DNA of 53,535 bases, from NCBI GenBank assembly GCA_017960885.1, contig JAGCYI010000181.1, forward strand, positions 1 through 53,535, written 5' to 3'. This document shows, one piece after another, positions 40,653 through 48,800 of the stretch (its first letter is position 1; each line of letters opens with the position of its first letter). The translations under genes were made by a program, and so were the position numbers. Origin of the DNA: Bacteroidales bacterium (GTDB lineage: Bacteria > Bacteroidota > Bacteroidia > Bacteroidales > UBA3824). Under the pieces are notes generated by a model that was not told the origin of the DNA, made no database searches, and saw only the letters and a list, made by a program, of their open reading frames with translations.

Positions 40653-41579
40653 ATGAGAAAGATTCTTTTTTTACTTATTATATCATTATCGTTGGCAGTT
40701 GGTGTCAAGGGTCAGACTCTCGTTGGATTGCAGGGCTACTACACTCTTGCCAAACTCTCAACCGATAGCGCAGAATTAAACCGTCTACAAACATTTGAGA
40801 GCGGTTATGGCGGAGGTGTGGCGATTAAACATTTTGAACTTGGACCGTTAGGATTTCAGGGCGAATTAAATTTCGAGAAAAGCGCTTTTGGATTCAAAAA
40901 CGATACTATTGCCAATATGTTTTATCGTCAAGATTTAACATACGTTTCGGCTGACATGCTTATGCAGCTGGATATTGGCAAGCACGCCTTTCACATTGTT
41001 GGTGCTTTGGGACCTTATGTTAATGTCCTGATTGACGCTCCTGAACCCGAAACCACTAGTGAAGCAGTAATGTCGAATGGTTTTTCTAAAATGTACCTCT
41101 CTGATTATAACCGTTTTACGTTTGGCTTGTTAGGTGAGGCTGGTTTTGCAATTGCCACCAAGGCAGGAGTTTTTCAGCTTACGGGTCGCGCTAAAATTGG
41201 AATGTCTAAACTTATGCATTTTGAAGGTATTGCTCTGTTTAATACAACTGTCCCAAAAACTTTCGGTGTATGCCTTCATTATTTCGTGCCTTTTGGTGAG
41301 GAAAAATACGCCACCAAAAAGTTGAAAGCCGATCAGGATACAATAGTTTCCGACCTTGAATTACTTTCCGACTCACTTAACGCAGTTTCCGACACCTCTA
41401 AAACTGTTCCTATAAAGGATTCTCAGCCTAAGGTGAAAAAGGAGAGAGCTAAAAAAGATAAGAAAAAGAATAACGCACCAGAAACAGAACAACCTGTAAC
41501 AGACGAATCTGCAACAGAAACCACAAACAAAGAGTCTGTTTCTCAAGATTCTAAACCTGATTCTGATGGCACAGAGTAA
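40653..41579 (+). CDS. Outer-membrane beta-barrel protein with charged C-terminal tail
   Basis: 308 residues from ATG 40653 (MRKILFLLIISLSLAVG). Signal peptide ending VKGQ. The first 200 residues are a porin-like barrel of the outer-membrane beta-barrel class (TLVGLQGYYTLA, FGLLGEAGFAIATKAGVFQLTGRAKIG, FGVCLHYFVPFG). About 85 further residues are Lys/Glu/Asp/Thr-rich low complexity (KVKKERAKKDKKKNN, ESATETTNKES), probably periplasmic. Its last 14 bp overlap the RsmI-like gene. Confidence 0.82.
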   Translation: MRKILFLLIISLSLAVGVKGQTLVGLQGYYTLAKLSTDSAELNRLQTFESGYGGGVAIKHFELGPLGFQGELNFEKSAFGFKNDTIANMFYRQDLTYVSADMLMQLDIGKHAFHIVGALGPYVNVLIDAPEPETTSEAVMSNGFSKMYLSDYNRFTFGLLGEAGFAIATKAGVFQLTGRAKIGMSKLMHFEGIALFNTTVPKTFGVCLHYFVPFGEEKYATKKLKADQDTIVSDLELLSDSLNAVSDTSKTVPIKDSQPKVKKERAKKDKKKNNAPETEQPVTDESATETTNKESVSQDSKPDSDGTE

Positions 41580-42282
41580 CGGCATAATATATATGGTTCC
41601 GATGAACCTCGGTGATGTGGAGCATTCGGTGTTTTTGCCGCCATACGTGCTTGAAACCATCCGCAGCCTCCGCTATTTTATAGCTGAGAACGCCAAAACC
41701 GCGCGTCATTATTTCATTTCTTTGGGAATGAGGGAACTGCTGCCGCAAATTACTGTCTACGAGATGGATAAGCACAACAAGACGTTCGACTATTCGGTAT
41801 ATTTTGATGTGGTCCGTCAGGGCAACAACCTTGGAGTGATATCTGAGGCAGGATGTCCCGGAGTAGCCGACCCAGGTGCCGATGTGGCACGTGCCGCACA
41901 TCGAAACGGTATCAGGGTTGTGCCAATGGTGGGGCCTTCGAGCATACTTTTGTCGCTGATGGCTAGCGGATTAAACGGTCAGAGTTTCGCATTCAACGGC
42001 TATCTGCCTGTAAAAAATCCCGAGCGTGGCAAAATGATTAAAAAACTTGAGGAACGCTCTGCGCAACTTAATCAGACACAGATATTTATCGAGACTCCTT
42101 ACCGCAACAACGCTTTTATAGATACTCTCTGCGCCACGCTTTCGCCTAATACCTTGCTCACAGTGGCTTGCGACATTACGCTACCCACCGAGTATATACT
42201 TACGCAGACAGTACAGCAGTGGAAAAATACCAAGATCGACATCGACAAACGTCCCGCAATATTCTTAATATTAAAGCGATAA
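41566..42282 (+). CDS. RsmI-like SAM methyltransferase (short form)
   Basis: 238 residues, tetrapyrrole-methylase fold. GVISEAGCPGVADPGADVARAAH and VPMVGPSSILLSLMASGLNGQSFAFNGYLP match RsmI, the 16S rRNA C1402 2'-O-methyltransferase; IFIETPYRNNAFIDTL is the ET-PYR motif. It is shorter than canonical RsmI and has a divergent N-terminus (IYMVPMNLGDVEHSVFLP instead of the usual PIGN start), as in the second RsmI-like paralogue of Bacteroidota; the methylated substrate is uncertain. Overlaps the barrel gene by 14 bp and is 2 bp from mnmE. Confidence 0.88.
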   Translation: MAQSNGIIYMVPMNLGDVEHSVFLPPYVLETIRSLRYFIAENAKTARHYFISLGMRELLPQITVYEMDKHNKTFDYSVYFDVVRQGNNLGVISEAGCPGVADPGADVARAAHRNGIRVVPMVGPSSILLSLMASGLNGQSFAFNGYLPVKNPERGKMIKKLEERSAQLNQTQIFIETPYRNNAFIDTLCATLSPNTLLTVACDITLPTEYILTQTVQQWKNTKIDIDKRPAIFLILKR

Positions 42283-42284
42283 CT

Positions 42285-43655
42285 ATGAACAACACTACCA
42301 TAGCGGCTATTTGCACAGGTCACGGCGGAGCAATTTCTGTTCTTAGAATTTCTGGTGGCGACACCTTATATATAATAGACAAAATTTTCCGTCCGCTCCG
42401 CAAAGGTTTTTCGATAGTGGATGCCGAGGCAAACCGTCTTTACAATGGCTTTATTGTCGACAACGACGGCAATGAGGTTGACCGTGTGGTGGTTACAGTG
42501 TATCGCGCACCTCACTCTTACACTGGCGAGGATGTTGCTGAAATATCTTGTCACGCAAGTAGTTATATCCAAAAGGAGATTCTTTCGCTTTTGTTGAAAA
42601 ACGGCGCCCAACTTGCCCAGCCTGGCGAGTTCACACGTCGTGCTTTTCAGAACAAGAAGATGGACTTGTCGCAGGCAGAGGCTGTTGCCGACCTGATTGC
42701 ATCCAAATCCAAAGCCGAACACCTTATAGCAGTGAATCAAATGAGGGGTGGTATTACTTTGGAAATCAAGCGTTTGAGAGATTTGCTTCTGAAGTTCACA
42801 TCTCTTATGGAGCTGGAACTTGATTTCTCAGAGGAGGATGTGGAATTTGCCGACCGCACACAGCTTAATGATATATTAACAGAGACCGAAAACTACCTCA
42901 CCCGCCTTGTAACGTCGTTTAAATATGGCAACGCTATCAAAAACGGCATTCCCGTGGCTATTTGCGGCGAGCCAAACGCTGGTAAGTCAACACTTTTGAA
43001 CGCTCTTTTAAACGATGAGCGTGCAATCGTCTCCGACATTCCCGGCACTACCCGCGACGTGTTGGAGGATTACTTGAATATCAACGGCGTAACTTACAGA
43101 TTGATAGATACTGCCGGTATCCGCCAAACCGACGACCGTATCGAAAAACTTGGTATCGACCGAGCCAAAAATGCAATCTCCAAGGCCGAGATTGTTTTGA
43201 TAGTGCTTAATCCTGCCAGCGATATTAAAAGTCAGTTTGAAGAGATTATTCCGAGTGGTTTTCCTTGCGAAAAAATTATCGCAGTGGTCAATAAGTCAGA
43301 TATTTATGCCGATGCCGACATCTCTTCGTTGCCCCAAGGTGTAAATGTTGTTAAGATTTCGGCAAAACATAAGACCAATCTCGACGGTCTTTTTGCCAAG
43401 ATATCCGAACTGAGCGCTTTTGATTTTAACCAAGATGAGGTGATTCTTACAAATGTAAGGCATTTTACCATATTTTCCGAAGCCTTGGACGCCGTTAAGC
43501 GTGCTGAAAAAGCCCTGGAGTCGGGACTTTCGGGAGAATTTGTTTCGCAGGATATCCGCGACGCCTTGCGTGCCTTTGCCGAAATCACCGGCGACGAAAT
43601 CACCACCGACGAGGTTCTGGGCAATATTTTCAAGAATTTTTGTATAGGAAAGTAA
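42285..43655 (+). CDS. mnmE: tRNA modification GTPase MnmE
   Basis: 456 residues from ATG 42285 (MNNTTIAAICTGHGGAISVLRISG). With MnmG it installs the (carboxymethylamino)methyl group on wobble uridines. N-terminal tetrahydrofolate-binding domain (FTRRAFQNKKMDLSQAEAVADLI), central G domain with GEPNAGKSTLLNALL (G1), DTAGIR (G3) and NKSD (G4), and the C-terminal catalytic Cys in CIGK. Starts 2 bp after the RsmI-like gene, so both are translated together. Confidence 0.98.
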   Translation: MNNTTIAAICTGHGGAISVLRISGGDTLYIIDKIFRPLRKGFSIVDAEANRLYNGFIVDNDGNEVDRVVVTVYRAPHSYTGEDVAEISCHASSYIQKEILSLLLKNGAQLAQPGEFTRRAFQNKKMDLSQAEAVADLIASKSKAEHLIAVNQMRGGITLEIKRLRDLLLKFTSLMELELDFSEEDVEFADRTQLNDILTETENYLTRLVTSFKYGNAIKNGIPVAICGEPNAGKSTLLNALLNDERAIVSDIPGTTRDVLEDYLNINGVTYRLIDTAGIRQTDDRIEKLGIDRAKNAISKAEIVLIVLNPASDIKSQFEEIIPSGFPCEKIIAVVNKSDIYADADISSLPQGVNVVKISAKHKTNLDGLFAKISELSAFDFNQDEVILTNVRHFTIFSEALDAVKRAEKALESGLSGEFVSQDIRDALRAFAEITGDEITTDEVLGNIFKNFCIGK

Positions 43656-43690
43656 TCTGATTATTAGTTTGTAATCCGTTGACCTACGGA

Positions 43691-43714
43691 CACAAAAAAA
43701 GCGGTCTTACCCGC
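43691..43714 (-). terminator. Terminator of the W-M repeat gene
   Basis: Minus strand: GCGGGTAAGACCGC followed by seven T; a short GC stem. Confidence 0.65.
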
Positions 43715-43723
43715 CTCACATCC

Positions 43724-43778
43724 CATTCGATTCCCCTTTGGAACCGAATGTCTTCCGACCCTGTGTCGGAAACTTTTT
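43724..43778 (+). terminator. Two hairpins after mnmE, second with T-run
   Basis: CATTCGATTCC (43724-43734) with GGAACCGAATG (43740-43750), one mismatch; then TTCCGAC (43753-43759) with GTCGGAA (43765-43771), 5-nt loop, followed by CTTTTTC. The second is the probable mnmE terminator; the first has no T-run. Confidence 0.7.
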
Positions 43779-43796
43779 CATCTGATTTTTAGTTGT

Positions 43797-44255
43797 TTAA
43801 AACATCCAAGCCTCTAATTCGAGGGGAGCTTCAGTAGTTTCGTCGGCCTTAAGCATCCAATCTTCAATGGATAATTCGCTTTCGCTCTTGACTATTTCTG
43901 CCGTGCCCATCCAAGCTTCTACTGCAAGGGGTGTTTCGGCGATAGCCTCTGTTTCTAACATCCAGCCTTCAACTTCGAGGTTGTTTTCTGCTACTGTTGT
44001 TTCGGCTGCGAACATCCAGTTTTCGATGCGGAGCGCTGTTTCATCGTATGTGTAAGCGTCCATCATCCAGTCTTCTACTGCAAGACCTTCTTCTACTGTT
44101 TCTACTTCCGGCATGATTGCATTATCAATTGCGTACTCTTTAAGAGTGTCGGCATTAACATTGCTGTAAGTGTTTGCCGGATTTACAAATGCGACGCTGA
44201 GCATAACGGCCGTCGCCATAAACTTCTTCAAATTAATCTTCTTCATTTTGCTCAA
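43797..44255 (-). CDS. Secreted protein with six L-x-x-E-x-W-M repeats
   Basis: 152 residues (ATG at 44255 or 44246). Signal peptide-like N-terminus (KKINLKKFMATAVMLSVAFVNPANTYS). The mature part is made of six units, each with a core such as LAVEDWM, LRIENWM, LEVEGWM, LAVEAWM, LSIEDWM, LELEAWM. The Trp residues are at 63, 80, 98, 115, 133 and 150: spacing 17, 18, 17, 18, 17. Linkers are acidic and Thr/Ala/Glu-rich; the protein ends WMF directly after the last core. No cysteine, no known domain. Exported, acidic, repetitive; may bind a surface, peptide or ligand through the regularly placed Trp-Met. Long leader of about 325 nt. Confidence 0.82.
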   Translation of the reverse strand: MSKMKKINLKKFMATAVMLSVAFVNPANTYSNVNADTLKEYAIDNAIMPEVETVEEGLAVEDWMMDAYTYDETALRIENWMFAAETTVAENNLEVEGWMLETEAIAETPLAVEAWMGTAEIVKSESELSIEDWMLKADETTEAPLELEAWMF

Positions 44256-44580
44256 ATTTTAATTAAACCTCTTTATATTTACTATTCTTATATCCTATTT
44301 TTTTATAATGGATTCGGTTGTTTTTCTAAATCCACTATTCTTTACGTTTGCGGTTTTTATTGGTTTCGCTTGTTGTGTATTCTTTACCAATACTTAAAAC
44401 CGTAGGTTGTTTTTTACTTTGGATAAACAATTATTAAATGTATGTTTAACACTTATTTTTTTATCCAAGTAAATAATTGATTTTAATTGATTTAGTAGTA
44501 ATGTTTCAAAGATCATTGCTAAAATCAAAAGACCTTTTTATTTTGCGGTGGTTTTGTTGCCGCGCCTTTCTTTTGTTTTG
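44256..44580 (-). other. Long 5' leader of the W-M repeat gene
   Basis: The 488-bp gap 44256-44743 has no gene. From the minus-strand promoter at 44586-44616 to the ATG the transcript would carry about 325 nt of A+T-rich leader. It contains an imperfect stem ACTTTGGATAAA / TTTATCCAAGT around 44417-44467 and a second TGGATT / AATCCA around 44310-44334. No other TAnnTTTG box closer to the gene was found on this strand. Confidence 0.5.
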
Positions 44581-44585
44581 CACTG

Positions 44586-44616
44586 CAAAGATACGCACTA
44601 TTTTTTACCCTGCAAT
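44586..44616 (-). promoter_or_regulatory. Promoter of the W-M repeat gene
   Basis: Minus strand: ATTG (44613-44616), 19 bp, TATCTTTG (44586-44593). Confidence 0.65.
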
Positions 44617-44690
44617 ATTTATCCGTTTAATTTTGTTTTAATTAATAATGAACCAAATGTGTTATAAGATAATATAAGATTAAAAACCGT

Positions 44691-44721
44691 TTTGATAATT
44701 TGCCAATTTTCAGTATATTTG
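44691..44721 (+). promoter_or_regulatory. Promoter of lipoprotein gene 44744
   Basis: TTTG (44691-44694), 19 bp, TATATTTG (44714-44721), 22 bp before the ATG; exact consensus. Confidence 0.82.
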
Positions 44722-44743
44722 CAGTATTAAATAATGTATTGTT

Positions 44744-45307
44744 ATGATCAGAAAATATTTACTTGTTTGCGCCGCAGCCGTTGCAGTAGCTGTTTCGGGA
44801 TGCGGTCTTTCGGTGGGCGAAAAAGAAATTGCCACTGTTGATTCGTTACTTACCTCTTTAGCTGAGGTTTATACTGTCGATTTTGATGTTGCCGGTCCCG
44901 ACGACATTACCAAAATCGATTACGCCGTTTTACATTTATATAAGGTGTCTCCCGAAAAATTTCAGGAAGGCAGAAAGGACTACCTTGTAAAGATCGACAA
45001 GGATGCCGTTGACGCAGCAGCCCAAGCAGTGTTTGTAACTGCGATAAAGGAGCATCAAAGCACCAACGAGGTTGATTTTGAGGATGGCTTTTACGAAATG
45101 CGCCGTCCCTCAGACAACGACGAGTTTCTCTACTGCAAGACAGATGGCGAAGGTGTGGTCTCTGGCGATACCTTAATTATTAATGCCGGCGTTTTCTCTG
45201 GCAAAAAAGACGCGCCCGGTACCGAAGCCTCGCTCTACAAATCGATGCAGACAAAAATTATTATTAAAGACGGCGTTTTCAAAGTGGCTGAATACCGCTC
45301 TCGTTAA
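44744..45307 (+). CDS. Lipoprotein, unknown function
   Basis: 187 residues. Lipobox VSGC after a short alanine-rich signal (LLVCAAAVAVA). The mature part (GLSVGEKEIATVDSLLTSLAEVYTVDFDVAGPDD) has no recognised domain; it contains a helix-rich start and a mixed alpha/beta end (SGDTLIINAGVFSG, TKIIIKDGVFKVAEYRSR). Convergent with the MBL hydrolase gene; the ends overlap by 4 bp. Confidence 0.8.
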   Translation: MIRKYLLVCAAAVAVAVSGCGLSVGEKEIATVDSLLTSLAEVYTVDFDVAGPDDITKIDYAVLHLYKVSPEKFQEGRKDYLVKIDKDAVDAAAQAVFVTAIKEHQSTNEVDFEDGFYEMRRPSDNDEFLYCKTDGEGVVSGDTLIINAGVFSGKKDAPGTEASLYKSMQTKIIIKDGVFKVAEYRSR

Positions 45308-46065
45308 CATTCCACGCTGAGACCATCGTAAGCCAGGTGCACACCTTCGGGCAAAGCGGCATCTGTTTCGGCATGAAAACCCATTTCGTGTCCTATATGG
45401 GTGAGGTACGCTTGTGTGGGCTTAACTTTGGCTATCACCTCTAACGCTTCGGGTAACGAAAAATGCGATATGTGCTCGGTTTTGCGCAACGCATTAATAA
45501 CGAGTATCTTGCTGCCGTATATTTTCTCTATCTCCGAATCGTCTATGTGGCTAGCGTCGGTTATGTATGTGAAATCGTTGATGCGGAATCCGAGAACTGG
45601 CAGTTTGTAGTGCAACACATTGATTGGCGTAACCTTAATTCCGAGCACATCAAACGGGTCGCTACCTACGTTGTGCAACTCTATTTCAGGTACACCAGGA
45701 TATCTCGGTTCTCCAAAGCAATAGTAAAAGTCGCGTCTGATGCTGTCTACTGTGAGATAGTTGGCAAAAACAGGCATTGCGCACTTTTGCATATAATTAA
45801 AGGTGCGAATATCATCTAATCCTGCGAGATGGTCGCGATGTTGGTGGGTTATTAGCACAGCGTCAACACGTCTAATCCCATTGTTCAACAGTTGAGTACG
45901 GAAATCGGGGCCTGAGTCGATAATGATATTCTTATCCTCGGTTTCTATAAACACCGATGAGCGCATACGTTTGTCGCGGCTGTCGGTAGAAGCACAAACA
46001 GGACATGGACATGCCACAATCGGCACGCCTAACGAAGTTCCCGTTCCAAGAAAAGTTATTTTCAC
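45304..46065 (-). CDS. MBL-fold metallohydrolase (PhnP-like)
   Basis: 253 residues from GTG 46065 (VKITFLGTGTSLGVP), the usual start point of this family; the longer ATG frame to 46140 runs through the promoter. Metal motif THQHRDHLAG, an N-terminal CPCPVC pair of Cys (CxCxxC) near residues 18-23, DSGPDFRTQLL, and C-terminal YLTHIGHEMGFH. Related to PhnP-type cyclic phosphodiesterases and RNase Z-like beta-lactamase-fold enzymes; substrate probably a cyclic phosphodiester but not determined. Confidence 0.88.
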   Translation of the reverse strand: MKITFLGTGTSLGVPIVACPCPVCASTDSRDKRMRSSVFIETEDKNIIIDSGPDFRTQLLNNGIRRVDAVLITHQHRDHLAGLDDIRTFNYMQKCAMPVFANYLTVDSIRRDFYYCFGEPRYPGVPEIELHNVGSDPFDVLGIKVTPINVLHYKLPVLGFRINDFTYITDASHIDDSEIEKIYGSKILVINALRKTEHISHFSLPEALEVIAKVKPTQAYLTHIGHEMGFHAETDAALPEGVHLAYDGLSVEC

Positions 46066-46090
46066 TATTATATAATGTGTTGTTTCGGCG

Positions 46091-46137
46091 CAAAAATACA
46101 AAAATTTTGTTATTGTATTAAAAAAAGCGTAACTTTG
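46091..46137. promoter_or_regulatory. Divergent promoters, MBL gene and gene 46161
   Basis: Minus strand TATTTTTG (46091-46098) for the MBL gene. Plus strand TTTG (46106-46109), 20 bp, TAACTTTG (46130-46137) for the gene at 46161, an exact consensus promoter. Confidence 0.75.
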
Positions 46138-46160
46138 CAACGGTTAAAAACACATTATCA

Positions 46161-46613
46161 ATGTCCACAGCTCAGGAAATAAAGGATATTATAGCAAGAA
46201 ACCGCGGAGAAATTTACAAAAAGGACTACACCTTTTTTGAGGTAGACACCTTTGCAAAGTGCGTCGACTATGTGGAAAAGGAATCAGCAACGTGTTCACA
46301 TTGCACCGAGTTGCTTTCCGACATGGCAAATCTTGCCGAAAGCTATCCACAAATGCTCAACAACGGCAGCACCGGACGCACCGAGTTTCAGCAACGTCTG
46401 TTGGCATACACATCTCACCTTGCCTCTGTGCACGGCTACAAGCGAAAAGGTATTTTTATGCCGCTCTACACAATGGGAGGTTTGGCTGTCGGAGCTCTCG
46501 TCTGTTTGATATCGGGACAATTTCTGATATGCGTGGCTTCGGGTATGATAATTGGCTATATAATAGGCTCTAGCCTCGATCGAAGGGCTGTCCGGACAGG
46601 CAAAACATTTTAA
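46161..46613 (+). CDS. Small membrane protein, unknown function
   Basis: 150 residues. N-terminal 100 residues soluble and helical with one CSHC motif (ATCSHCTELLSDMANLAESYPQ) and acidic/basic mix; the C-terminus has two adjacent membrane helices (LYTMGGLAVGALVCLISGQFLICVASGMIIGYIIGSSL) separated by a short turn, then RRAVRTGKTF. No family recognised. Monocistronic with strong promoter. Confidence 0.8.
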   Translation: MSTAQEIKDIIARNRGEIYKKDYTFFEVDTFAKCVDYVEKESATCSHCTELLSDMANLAESYPQMLNNGSTGRTEFQQRLLAYTSHLASVHGYKRKGIFMPLYTMGGLAVGALVCLISGQFLICVASGMIIGYIIGSSLDRRAVRTGKTF

Positions 46614-46668
46614 AGAGTTGCATTCAAAAAAAATATTGAAAATTTATTTGCAAAAAAATCTAAAAGAA

Positions 46669-46700
46669 TTTGTACTAATCAAAAAATAGTTCTAACTTTG
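46669..46700 (+). promoter_or_regulatory. Promoter of the TPR lipoprotein gene
   Basis: TTTG (46669-46672), 20 bp, TAACTTTG (46693-46700), 42 bp before the ATG; exact consensus. Confidence 0.8.
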
Positions 46701-46741
46701 CGCTAACATTAATATTTAATAATTAATATAATTTAATAATT

Positions 46742-48511
46742 ATGAAAAAAGTAACTGTTAACTATCTGGCACTTATGATAGCCACAGCCTTTGTTGCAAC
46801 AGGCTGTAACGGTTTGAAAAAGATGGCTGATAACGCCAACACCATTCAACGTAACATCCAGCCCCAGCCGCTGGAGATGCACGCAGGCAAAGTTCCCGTA
46901 AGCATTACGGTAACATTCCCCGCTAAATATTTCGACAAAAATGCTTACTTGATCTGCACTCCTTCGTTGAGCTCGGCTACCGAGACAAAAGAAGTTAAAT
47001 TCAAGAGCACAACCCTTCAGGGTGAGAAGGTTAAGGACAACAATCCTACAATTAACTACAAAACTGGTGGTTCTTACACTTACAAAGACACCATCGACTA
47101 CGATCCCGCTTTCAAAAAATCTGATTTGATGCTTTCTTTCAAAGCTACTAAGAGCGGCGAGTCTGTTGACGTTACATCGTTCAAAATTGGCGACGGTGTT
47201 ATCGTAACTCCTCTCTTGGTTGAAGAAGGTCTCAAAGTTGACAATGCAGGTGCAGGTGCTTCGGGCAGAACTATCGATTCTAAGATTCCTAAGCCCACCA
47301 GCAGCGAAACAACAAAAGACCTCACCGTTTACTTCCCCATGCAGAAGTCTGACATGACAGCTGCTGAGCAGAAGAAAAACGATGTTAAAGCATTCGTTCA
47401 GGCTGTTACCGATATCGCTAACGATGCAAACACCGATCTCAAATCTATCCAGATTGCTTCTTACGCTTCTCCCGATGGTCCTGAGGATATGAACTCTAAC
47501 CTCGTTGAAGGTCGTGGTAAAAACTCGGTTAACTTCGTTAAGAATCAGTTGAAGAAAGTTGAAGGCACACAAAACGACAACTTCATCCAGCGTCAGACAA
47601 CTCAGGCTGAGGACTGGGAAGGCTTCCGCAAAGCTACTGAAAATTCAGAACTTAAAGATAAAGCCCTCATTCTCCGTGTTCTCTCTATGTACTCTGATCC
47701 TACCGTTCGTGAACGTGAGATCAAGAACATCTCTGAGGCTTATACCGAACTCAAGAGCGACATTCTTCCCAAACTCCGTCGTTCTGAAATCAAGGCTATC
47801 TGCCAGTCGGCTGAAAAAACCGAAGACGAAATCGTTAGCCTTGCTAAATCTAATCCCGACGAACTTACTCAGGAAGAGGCTCTCTACGCTTCTACAAGCA
47901 AAATCGCTGACCTCGACACCAAACAGAACGTTCTTGAAAACTACGTAAGCCGCTTCCCCGAAGATTGGAGAGGTTACAACAACCTTGGCAACGTTTACAT
48001 CAAAAAGAACGAACTTGGCAAAGCTCAGACAAATCTTGACAAAGCTCTCGAACTCAACAGCAACGAAGGCGCTATCTACAACAACCTCGGTGTTCTCGCC
48101 CTCGCTAACGGTGACGAAGAGAAAGCTAAAGAGTACTTCACCAAAGCTAAAAACATGGGTGGTAGCGAAGAAGCTGGCTATAACCTCGGTGTTCTCAACA
48201 TCAAGAACGCTGAATACGCTCAGGCTGTAAGCAACTTCGGTTCTACTCCTTCTTTCAACAAATCACTTGCTGAACTTCTCAACAAGAACAACGGTGCAGC
48301 TAAATCTACTATCAACAGTGTTGAGAGCGAAGAAGCTGCTGTTGACTACCTCAAAGCAGTTATCGCTGCTAAAAACGGTAGCAAAGACGAAGCTATCAGC
48401 AACTTGAAAAACGCTTGCGCTAAAGATGCTGCTTGGAAAGATTACGCTAAAACTGACGAAGAATTCCTCCAGTACTTCGAAGACGACGCTTTCAAATCAG
48501 TTGTTGAATAA
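46742..48511 (+). CDS. TPR / OmpA-like lipoprotein
   Basis: 589 residues. Lipobox VATGC. Residues 30-190 are beta-rich (VSITVTFPAKYFDKNAYLIC). About 195-330 contain an OmpA-C-like peptidoglycan-binding pattern (LTVYFPMQKSDMT, IQIASYASPDGPEDMNSNLVEGRGKNSVNFVKNQL), and about 400-520 hold TPR repeats (DWRGYNNLGNVYIKKNELGKAQTNLDKALELN, GAIYNNLGVLALANGDEEKAKEYFTKA). Codon use is visibly biased to GCT, AAC, CTC and GAA and there is a perfect promoter and a strong terminator, so it should be abundant. Likely an envelope organising or cell-wall anchoring protein. Confidence 0.87.
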   Translation: MKKVTVNYLALMIATAFVATGCNGLKKMADNANTIQRNIQPQPLEMHAGKVPVSITVTFPAKYFDKNAYLICTPSLSSATETKEVKFKSTTLQGEKVKDNNPTINYKTGGSYTYKDTIDYDPAFKKSDLMLSFKATKSGESVDVTSFKIGDGVIVTPLLVEEGLKVDNAGAGASGRTIDSKIPKPTSSETTKDLTVYFPMQKSDMTAAEQKKNDVKAFVQAVTDIANDANTDLKSIQIASYASPDGPEDMNSNLVEGRGKNSVNFVKNQLKKVEGTQNDNFIQRQTTQAEDWEGFRKATENSELKDKALILRVLSMYSDPTVREREIKNISEAYTELKSDILPKLRRSEIKAICQSAEKTEDEIVSLAKSNPDELTQEEALYASTSKIADLDTKQNVLENYVSRFPEDWRGYNNLGNVYIKKNELGKAQTNLDKALELNSNEGAIYNNLGVLALANGDEEKAKEYFTKAKNMGGSEEAGYNLGVLNIKNAEYAQAVSNFGSTPSFNKSLAELLNKNNGAAKSTINSVESEEAAVDYLKAVIAAKNGSKDEAISNLKNACAKDAAWKDYAKTDEEFLQYFEDDAFKSVVE

Positions 48512-48549
48512 TATCAGCGACATTTAGAAGATCAATTTTAGATAAAATT

Positions 48550-48587
48550 GCGCGGAAAGGATTACGTGTTCTTTCCGCGCTTTTTTT
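48550..48587 (+). terminator. Terminator after TPR lipoprotein gene
   Basis: GCGCGGAAAG (48550-48559) with CTTTCCGCGC (48571-48580), 11-nt loop and seven T. Confidence 0.92.
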
Positions 48588-48724
48588 GTCTATTCACTAA
48601 ACTTGTGGTATTGCTTTAGTTGTTTTGCTGTGTCCGCTTCCTCCGTTTAAATTCTATTATTCTTATTGTATACCGGTGCAATAATGTATATGCCATTCTA
48701 ATTGAGATATTGTAATATGCAACA

Positions 48725-48757
48725 AAAAAGCCGCTTCTCATATAGAGAAGCGGCTTA
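48725..48757 (-). terminator. Terminator after glycogen synthase/phosphorylase gene
   Basis: AAGCCGCTTCTC - ATATA - GAGAAGCGGCTT, a 12-bp stem with A-run on the plus side (T-run on minus). Confidence 0.88.
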
Positions 48758-48780
48758 CTATTGCCTAATTAATTAACCCT

Positions 48781-48794
48781 TAAAACCTGTTTTA
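48781..48794. repeat. 14-bp palindrome, downstream copy
   Basis: TAAAACCTGTTTTA, identical to 53075-53088; the pair brackets the glycogen gene. Copy lies 7 bp beyond the gene's stop. Confidence 0.7.
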
Positions 48795-48800
48795 AGTCGG

